A DNA stretch of 64,000 nt from an uncultured Spirochaetales bacterium (lineage in GTDB: Bacteria; Spirochaetota; Spirochaetia; Sphaerochaetales; Sphaerochaetaceae): positions 1 to 64,000 of the forward strand of contig CALXOK010000001.1 in assembly GCA_944390025.1 (NCBI GenBank), read 5' to 3'. Position 1 is the first letter of the stretch. Each line of letters begins with the position of its first letter. Of the stretch, positions 58,308 through 64,000 are shown one piece after another. The notes under the pieces were generated by a model. The model was not told the DNA's origin. It did not search any database and saw only the letters and a list, made by a program, of their open reading frames with translations. The translations under genes and the position numbers were made by a program.

Positions 58308-58899
58308 TCAGGATGTTGTCAACCTCGGAGAAGAGGGAGACGTGGTCGTTGTCAAGGACGGTTACGCACGTAACTATCTGCTGCCTACAAAGGCTGCTGT
58401 TCTTTACAATAAGACAAATGCTGCAATTTTCGCTTCTCGTGCTGCTCAGATCGAGAAGAGAAAGGTTGAGAAGAGAGCTCAGAGCGCTTCAATGAAGGAA
58501 AAGCTCGATGCAACAGTTCTCAACATCATCGTTCCTGCTGGCGAGTCCGGCAAGCTTTTCGGCTCTGTCACTTCCACTATGGTTCAGGAAGCACTTGCTA
58601 AGCAGGGTATCGAAATTGAAAGAAAGAAGATTGAGGTCGCAACTCATGCCATCAAGATGGTCGGCACCTACTCAGTCGTCGTTCACCTCTATGAGAACGA
58701 GTTCTCTCATGTCAAGCTCGTTGTCGAGTCTGAGGAGATGGTGAAGGAGAGAAAGGCTGCAGAGGCAAAAGCTGAGGCAGAGGCTAAAGCCAAGGCTGAA
58801 GCTGAGGCAAAGGCTCAGGCAGAGGCAGAAGCTGCAGCTGAAGCAGCTGAAGAAGCTCCTGCTGCTGAAGAGGAGACTCCGGCAGCTGATGCTGAGTAA
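58291..58899 (+). CDS. rplI: 50S ribosomal protein L9
   Basis: This 202-residue protein has an N-terminal L9 domain ([32 protein letters not shown]), the connecting helix, and the C-terminal domain (LFGSVTSTMVQEAL). L9 is usually about 150 residues; here residues 150-202 form an Ala/Glu-rich helical tail encoded by repetitive GCNGAR codons, a lineage-specific extension. Confidence 0.95.
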   Translation: MKIILNQDVVNLGEEGDVVVVKDGYARNYLLPTKAAVLYNKTNAAIFASRAAQIEKRKVEKRAQSASMKEKLDATVLNIIVPAGESGKLFGSVTSTMVQEALAKQGIEIERKKIEVATHAIKMVGTYSVVVHLYENEFSHVKLVVESEEMVKERKAAEAKAEAEAKAKAEAEAKAQAEAEAAAEAAEEAPAAEEETPAADAE

Positions 58900-58921
58900 G
58901 TACTGTCACTTTATTTCACAG

Positions 58922-58960
58922 ACCTGCATGTCATCTGATGTGCAGGTTTTTTCTTTTTTT
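58922..58960 (+). terminator. Terminator after rplI
   Basis: ACCTGCA (58922-58928) pairs with TGCAGGT (58941-58947), followed by T-rich sequence. It separates the ribosomal-protein operon from dnaB. Confidence 0.8.
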
Positions 58961-59014
58961 ATCTTTCACTGATTCATCTCTTCGGCTAGAATGTAAGAAC
59001 TTTGGAGAAATGTC

Positions 59015-60403
59015 ATGAGTGAAACACCAAGGGCACGAGTGATGCCTCACAACGAAGACGCAGAGAAGGCTGTTCTCGGGGCTGTTCTTCTTAATGCGAA
59101 CTGTCTTCAGACAGCAATGGAATACGTCAGTCCTTCAGATTTTTATCATACAGGTCACAGGACCCTGTTTGCTGAGTTCATTGCGTATTCCGATTCAGCT
59201 CCATTGAAGACTCTTGACCTTGTCTCCATAATCGACTTTCTCAAGGTCCGCGGTCAGATTGCTGCCTGTGGAGGTGTTTCCTACATCTCATCTCTGACTG
59301 AAAGTGTCTCCACCACAGCGTCCGTCGCTGTTCATGCCCAGATTATCCACGCGCTGTCGCTGAGACGTCAGTTCATCCAGCTTGCGAATGAGTTTTCTGT
59401 CTCCGGATTTGACGAAAGTGAGGAAATCATCAAGCTCATTGATGAGAGCGAGACAAGGCTTTCCCGCCTTGCTCAGGGAACGAATGATGTCAACAAGGAT
59501 GTATCCGTAGGGCTGTATGTCTCTCAGGCGCTTGTGAATCTTCGCGAGAGAATGGAGGGAAAGGACTCCGGGAATCTTGAGACAGGTTTTGACCGTCTTG
59601 ATCAGATGACGGACGGAGGCTTCCATCCGACTGACTTCATAATTATCGCGGCACGTCCTTCCATCGGTAAGACTGCTTTTGCGATAAGCATCATCCAGAA
59701 CATGATCAGTGCACCGCGCTCTTACAAGATTGCATTCTTCAGTCTTGAAATGAGCGGAATACAGGTCTCACAGCGTCTTATATCAGGAGTATCACGCGTG
59801 CCGCTCAAGAAAATCAGGAGTGCGGCTTTCGCAGGGCAGAAGGACCGGGACTTCAACCATGTCATCAGTGCTGCCCAGCGTCTTTTTGACACCCAGCTGT
59901 TCATTCTGGACACTCCGAACATGAAGCTTTCTGAAATCAGGGCGAGTGCAAGAAGACTCAAGAGAGAAAAGGGTGTTCAGGCAATTTTCATTGACTATAT
60001 CGGCCTGATTGATGCTGAAATGCCGGCGGCAAGCAAGAAGTTCGAGCAGGTCAGTGAGATTTCAAAGGCGCTCAAAAGCCTTGCCAGAGAGCTTGAGATT
60101 CCGGTTGTTGTTCTCTGTCAGGTCTCACGTGAGGCTGAAGGTGAGAAGAACGAGCCTCAGCTTAACAACCTGCGAGACTCAGGTGCAATCGAACAGGATG
60201 CGGATATGGTCATGTTCCTGCACCGCAACAGGAAAGTCGATCAGGAGAAGCTGGTCAAGGATCAGAAGGGTGATATCTCCCTGCAGCCGACCAAGGTAAT
60301 TGTAGCGAAGCAGAGAAACGGCGAGACAGGAGAGTTCTTTGTCGGTTTCAAACCTAATACAGCAAGTTTTGAATCCCTTGCTGACGGGGCATGGAATGTC
60401 TGA
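59015..60403 (+). CDS. dnaB: Replicative DNA helicase
   Basis: This 462-residue protein has the N-terminal collar domain (PHNEDAEKAVLGAVLLNANC), a linker, and a RecA-like motor with AARPSIGKTAFAI (Walker A, about residue 213 on), FFSLEMS, IFIDYIGLI (Walker B) and LCQVSREAE, LRDSGAIEQDADMVMFLHR. It is the hexameric helicase at the replication fork. It overlaps the next frame only outside the true rpiB start. Confidence 0.97.
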   Translation: MSETPRARVMPHNEDAEKAVLGAVLLNANCLQTAMEYVSPSDFYHTGHRTLFAEFIAYSDSAPLKTLDLVSIIDFLKVRGQIAACGGVSYISSLTESVSTTASVAVHAQIIHALSLRRQFIQLANEFSVSGFDESEEIIKLIDESETRLSRLAQGTNDVNKDVSVGLYVSQALVNLRERMEGKDSGNLETGFDRLDQMTDGGFHPTDFIIIAARPSIGKTAFAISIIQNMISAPRSYKIAFFSLEMSGIQVSQRLISGVSRVPLKKIRSAAFAGQKDRDFNHVISAAQRLFDTQLFILDTPNMKLSEIRASARRLKREKGVQAIFIDYIGLIDAEMPAASKKFEQVSEISKALKSLARELEIPVVVLCQVSREAEGEKNEPQLNNLRDSGAIEQDADMVMFLHRNRKVDQEKLVKDQKGDISLQPTKVIVAKQRNGETGEFFVGFKPNTASFESLADGAWNV

Positions 60404-60414
60404 GGAGGAAGAGA

Positions 60415-60858
60415 ATGAGAATTGTCATTGGATGCGATCACGGCGGTTTTGAACTCAAGAAAGACCTTATCTCAAGACTTGAGAAGGCCGGTCACAGCGT
60501 GACTGATACAGGCTGCTATACTCCAGAGGCAGTTGACTACCCTGATGTCGCGGAGAAACTCTGTCACAGACTGCTGGATGAGCATTATGACTTCGGCATT
60601 CTTCTGTGCGGTACAGGAATCGGAGTCTCGATTGCGGCTAACAAGATTGACGGCATCCGTGCCGCTCATCTGGCTGATGAGTATTCAGCGAGAATGGCAA
60701 AAGCTCACAATGATGCGAATGTTATAACCCTTGGAGCCCGTGTGCTCGGGCCTGAGCTTGCATGGAGCATTGTCGAGGCCTATATGGCTTCTTCTTTCAT
60801 GCATTCCCATCACGAGGTGAGGGTTGAGAAAATAATGGCACTGGAGAAGAAGAACTGA
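60415..60858 (+). CDS. rpiB: Ribose-5-phosphate isomerase B
   Basis: This protein is 147 residues from the ATG at 60415 (GAGGAGGAAGAG upstream; an in-frame ATG at 60391 lies inside dnaB). IGCDHGGFELK, DYPDVAEKL, LLCGTGIGVSIAANK, IRAAHLADEYSARMAKAHNDANVITLGARVLG cover the full active site. It interconverts ribose-5-P and ribulose-5-P. It ends 2 bp before the converging rseP stop. Confidence 0.95.
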   Translation: MRIVIGCDHGGFELKKDLISRLEKAGHSVTDTGCYTPEAVDYPDVAEKLCHRLLDEHYDFGILLCGTGIGVSIAANKIDGIRAAHLADEYSARMAKAHNDANVITLGARVLGPELAWSIVEAYMASSFMHSHHEVRVEKIMALEKKN

Positions 60859-60860
60859 TA

Positions 60861-62198
60861 TTAAGCTGAAAGATAGTGCATGATGTCCAATGCATAAAGT
60901 GCGATGAAAATAAGGACAGTACAGATGAGACCTGCAATATGGAAGATGACATAGCTATGCGGGCTCATCTCTTTTTTTGTAATAATCTGGAAGAGATTTA
61001 AAATCATCTGACCGCCATCGAAGACCGGGACAGGAAGAAGATTTGCAACACACAGGGAAACCGATACCAGAGCAAGAAGATACAGGAAGGCCCTGAGGGA
61101 TGTGAAGGCGTCAGTCTCTAGTCCCAGTGTCGTTATGCTTCCAATGCTCATAGCAGCTCTTGTAGGACCTGTAATCTCATTCCTTACTTCTTCACTGTTC
61201 ATTCTTACAAGTCCGGCAAGAGATGAAACAGTGTCTCTGATGCCTGTAATCGTACGGGATATGCCGCTCAGGAGGGATGAAAAGAATCCCTGGCTTTCAA
61301 GTGGAACAAGAGTGCTTTCCCATGCGAAGGGAAACGCAACAGAAGGCGGGATTGTGAAAGAAACATTCTGACCATCCCTTAAAACAGTGACGTTCATCTC
61401 CTCATTGCAATGAAGATAGAAATCATAGCTGTTTTCGATTCTCTCTCCGTTGACTGAGATTATCCGGTCATGAGTCATGAAGGGACTGCCTTCCTCAACC
61501 CGTCCGATTACAGGATCCTGCCATAATGATATGCCGTATCTGAAAGATCCGTCAGGTGAGGTGGTTCCATAGGCTGTGAGTGAAAGAATCTGACCGTCAC
61601 GGGAGACTGTCACAGGGAGATTTCTTTTATCTGAGGATGAGAAGATTTTCTCAGCCTCGCTGTACCACTGAACCTCAACACCGTCAACTGAAAGAATTAT
61701 ATCTCCGGAACGAAGCTCATCCTGCTTTATGTCAGAATGAAAGAGTTCCTCATAATCGGAGACCAAAGTGATGCGTGCCGGATTTTCCGCACTCCATGTC
61801 GGAATGATGCTTACAAGGAAAAAAAGCAGGACTGAAAGGATGAAATTTATAAGCGGACCTGCAAGGAAAATGATGAGCCTTACCAGAGGAGTTGTCGCAA
61901 AATAAGACCCGCTTTCTGTTTTCGTAAAAGTTTTCATATCATCTCTGAGTGCTTTTACAAGGTCAATCGAACCGTCCATCTGACAGTATCCGCCAAAAGG
62001 GATAAGAGAAAAGCGGAATTCAGTGTTTTTCGAATGCAGTGAGAAAAGGACTGGTCCCATGCCGATTCCGAAAATCTCAACACGCACGCCAAGGGCTCTG
62101 GCTGCAAGGAAGTGTCCTGTCTCATGGACAAGCACGACAAGTCCGATGCCGATGAATCCAATCAGAAACTGAATAAGCATTATAAAGAGAGCAGACAT
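60861..62198 (-). CDS. rseP: RseP-like site-2 protease
   Basis: This 445-residue protein has HExxH in VLVHETGHFLAARALG (His25, Glu26, His29) in the first membrane helix and the second motif VPVFDGGQM in a later helix. Two PDZ-like segments lie between (DELRSGDIILSVDGVEV and DRIISVNGERIENSY). It cleaves membrane-embedded anti-sigma factors or signal peptides within the membrane. It overlaps dxr by 19 nt. Confidence 0.93.
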   Translation of the reverse strand: MSALFIMLIQFLIGFIGIGLVVLVHETGHFLAARALGVRVEIFGIGMGPVLFSLHSKNTEFRFSLIPFGGYCQMDGSIDLVKALRDDMKTFTKTESGSYFATTPLVRLIIFLAGPLINFILSVLLFFLVSIIPTWSAENPARITLVSDYEELFHSDIKQDELRSGDIILSVDGVEVQWYSEAEKIFSSSDKRNLPVTVSRDGQILSLTAYGTTSPDGSFRYGISLWQDPVIGRVEEGSPFMTHDRIISVNGERIENSYDFYLHCNEEMNVTVLRDGQNVSFTIPPSVAFPFAWESTLVPLESQGFFSSLLSGISRTITGIRDTVSSLAGLVRMNSEEVRNEITGPTRAAMSIGSITTLGLETDAFTSLRAFLYLLALVSVSLCVANLLPVPVFDGGQMILNLFQIITKKEMSPHSYVIFHIAGLICTVLIFIALYALDIMHYLSA

Positions 62199-63262
62199 TC
62201 ACAAGCCACCTTGCGCGCAAGTGCATCCGCTTCCATTATCTCATTGTAGGAGGTGCAGGTCTTTGTCCAGAGACAGGTGTCAATTACTGCTTTGACAACA
62301 ATGGCAATGTCTGTGTACTTTATCTTTCCATCAATAAAAGCCTGAACCGCGACCTCATCCGCCGCATTGTAGGCAATAGGGAATGATGCCTTCTTTCTAA
62401 GCACTGTGTATGCAAGTGAAAGAAGGGGGAATTCCTCTTCAGACCACTTCTGGAACGTGAGCGTGAGGTTGGAAAAAGAAAGAGGGGAGACAACATCATG
62501 AAGTTCATGATTGCCGTCATTCACCGCACTTACAATCGGAAGCGTCATGTCAGGAGGTGAGAGCTGGGCATATACTGAACCGTCAGTCAGCCTGATCATT
62601 GAGTGGACGACAGACTGCCTGTGAACAGTGACCTCAATCCTGTCTGCACTGATATCGAAAAGGAAGCCTGCCTCAATGACCTCCAGTCCCTTGTTGGCAA
62701 GCGTGCTGCTGTCAATGGAAATCTTGCGCCCCATTTTCCATGTCGGATGGTTTGCCGCTTCTTCCGGTGTGATTGAGTCCAGGTCTTTTCTTCCGAAAAA
62801 TGGCCCCCCTGAGGCTGTGATTACAAGGCTGCTGACATCACTGTGATCCTGGATCAGATGGTAAATCGCACTGTGCTCGCTGTCGACAGGGATTATCTTC
62901 CTTCCCATGCGTTCAGCCTCGCTGAAAAGGAATTTGCCGCCCATTACGACGGATTCCTTGTTTGCAAGAGCCAGATCCATGCCTGCATACAGACAAAGCA
63001 GACTTGCCTCAAGACCAGATGCACCGGCAATGCCGTTAAGTGCTATGTCAGCAGGATGAGAGAATATGAAGTCCTTGAGGATCTCACTTGATGTGTTGAG
63101 GATATAAGGACAGTTGAATTCGTTTGAAAGTTCTCTGAGTTTGTTTTCATTGTGAAAGGCGACAAGACCTGTTACCTTTGCCTTGAGCTTGCCGGCCCTG
63201 ATTGCATTGAGTGCTGTTGTGCCGATTGAGCCAGTTGCTCCGAGTATCAGAACCTTTCTCAT
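62180..63262 (-). CDS. dxr: 1-deoxy-D-xylulose 5-phosphate reductoisomerase
   Basis: This 360-residue protein has NADPH loop ILGATGSIGTTAL, ALANKESVVMGG, PVDSEHSAIYHL with the metal and substrate residues, TASGGPFFG, and NHPTWKMGRKISIDSSTLANKGLEVIEA. It performs the second step of the MEP isoprenoid pathway. It lies between cdsA and rseP with overlaps on both sides, the usual order. Confidence 0.97.
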   Translation of the reverse strand: MRKVLILGATGSIGTTALNAIRAGKLKAKVTGLVAFHNENKLRELSNEFNCPYILNTSSEILKDFIFSHPADIALNGIAGASGLEASLLCLYAGMDLALANKESVVMGGKFLFSEAERMGRKIIPVDSEHSAIYHLIQDHSDVSSLVITASGGPFFGRKDLDSITPEEAANHPTWKMGRKISIDSSTLANKGLEVIEAGFLFDISADRIEVTVHRQSVVHSMIRLTDGSVYAQLSPPDMTLPIVSAVNDGNHELHDVVSPLSFSNLTLTFQKWSEEEFPLLSLAYTVLRKKASFPIAYNAADEVAVQAFIDGKIKYTDIAIVVKAVIDTCLWTKTCTSYNEIMEADALARKVACECLLSL

Positions 63263-64000
63263 ACAATAATGAAAACATGGAGGAGGGCAATGTAGATTGG
63301 AGCGGCAATAAGCAGTGAGTCGACAGAATCAAGTATTCCGCCTCTTCCTGGAACAAACCTTCCGCTGTCCTTAATCTCGCTTGAACGCTTGAATGCTGAC
63401 TCAATCAGGTCTCCGCAGATTCCTCCTAAGGCTGTACATAGTCCGACAATGAAGCCCTGCCACCAGATAAGGTCATATTTCTTAAAGAAAAATGAGAGCA
63501 GTGCAAGAATAACTGCTGGAATGATGGCACCAGCTATGAAGCCGGCAAGGCTTTTGTTAGGGCTTACCTTGACAATTCCCCTGTTGTTTTTACCGAACCA
63601 GCGACCGAAGAAATAGGCAAATGTGTCGCAGGAGAAAACAAGAAGGAAGAATGTAAGCAGCCACATCCAAGCTGTATCCATGAAACAGAGCCTGATGAAG
63701 AAAATAGCGAAAAGATTCGGATAAACAAGCTGTATTACGCCATATGCGGCTCTGTCACGTGTGCCGTGGAAGTTATCTCTGTGTCCTGTGATTGTCTCTA
63801 TGAAGAAAACAAGGGACAGAAGAATTATAAGGGTGTAAAGAGTAAGAGTGATGTCTGGAAAGAACGCGTTCTCAAGGTATGATGCAAGAGGAATGAGCAC
63901 TCCTGCATAGTAGGGAAGCGGAAGCTTCATATCCTCTTTGTCATGAAGAAGAATCGAGTGCATTTCCTGCGAGCCGAGAATGCTGACTGCCATGACAATC
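63259..64000 (-). CDS. cdsA: Phosphatidate cytidylyltransferase, partial
   Basis: This is a membrane protein open to the right edge (about 247 residues in view). It has several hydrophobic helices, FAYFFGRWFGKNN, VSPNKSLAGFIAG, GDLIESAFKRSSEIKDSG and PGRGGILDSVDSLL, the CDP-alcohol synthase signature with Arg instead of the usual His in PGHGG and Ser where Arg is usual after the Asp. It makes CDP-diacylglycerol for phospholipid synthesis. The reading frame continues past 64000 without a stop, so the true start is outside the window. Confidence 0.93.
   Translation of the reverse strand, partial: IVMAVSILGSQEMHSILLHDKEDMKLPLPYYAGVLIPLASYLENAFFPDITLTLYTLIILLSLVFFIETITGHRDNFHGTRDRAAYGVIQLVYPNLFAIFFIRLCFMDTAWMWLLTFFLLVFSCDTFAYFFGRWFGKNNRGIVKVSPNKSLAGFIAGAIIPAVILALLSFFFKKYDLIWWQGFIVGLCTALGGICGDLIESAFKRSSEIKDSGRFVPGRGGILDSVDSLLIAAPIYIALLHVFIIV

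Noticed and set aside
58740..58890. Repetitive GCNGAR tract as a regulatory repeat
   Set aside because: It encodes the Ala/Glu-rich tail of L9 in frame, so it is a coding low-complexity extension.

Overview
The window is a piece of a spirochaete chromosome with moderate GC, carrying a nearly 41 kb complete-looking prophage (about 248-41011) and about 23 kb of host chromosome (41000-64000). The spirochaete assignment rests on the gene order rpsF-ssb-rpsR-(DUF2232-type membrane protein)-rplI-dnaB, on the rseP-dxr-cdsA cluster, on the hflK/hflC pair, and on a 29-residue AURKAIP1/COX24-type basic protein typical of spirochaetes. I cannot resolve the genus from sequence alone.

The prophage is integrated at the 5' end of an elongator-type tRNA-Met(CAU) gene. 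A 12-bp core (GGCGAGATAGCT) lies at 248-259 and again as the first 12 nt of the tRNA at 41000-41011. The left flank still holds a good sigma70-type promoter, now stranded 41 kb from the tRNA, and the right prophage end supplies a replacement promoter. Layout: integrase (363-1514); a leftward lysogeny unit of repressor plus a secreted moron (1527-2584); a rightward early region with RHH and MerR-like regulators, a DnaQ-like exonuclease, a DUF4373-type replication protein, HNH nucleases and many small translationally coupled genes (2674-11536). Among the latter are a candidate Acb2/Tad1-like cyclic-nucleotide sponge (7779-8057), a DNA methyltransferase containing two (G)9 tracts (9662-10402) and a YopX-like protein.

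A roughly 600-bp intergenic region (11537-12151) with a terminator, a large palindrome and four 11-bp iterons precedes the late genes: terminase small subunit, a terminase large subunit split into ATPase and nuclease genes, podovirus portal, Bbp19-like protein, scaffold, major capsid, Bbp16-like cement protein, tail tubular proteins, internal virion proteins including a 2,921-residue polyvalent protein (zincin, ADP-ribosyltransferase and RadC/JAB domains), and tail fibre genes. This is a BPP-1-like/T7-like podovirus plan.

The tail end holds a complete diversity-generating retroelement (DGR): a target gene with a C-terminal variable repeat (VR 37009-37123), an Avd-position gene, the template repeat (TR 37595-37709) and a DGR-type reverse transcriptase (37825-39066). 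TR and VR differ at 12 of 115 positions and all 12 are adenines in TR. A lysis module follows: two membrane proteins and an overlapping out-of-frame spanin-like pair. No endolysin is recognisable.

The host part contains an FAH-family hydrolase and an acetyltransferase, hflC/hflK, metG, a FemAB-like transferase, murD, a guanine deaminase, a CBM9-like protein, TcdA-like and TatD-like genes, an EAL phosphodiesterase, pyruvate kinase, the ribosomal/replication operon (rpsF to rpiB), and the oppositely oriented cdsA-dxr-rseP group running off the right edge.
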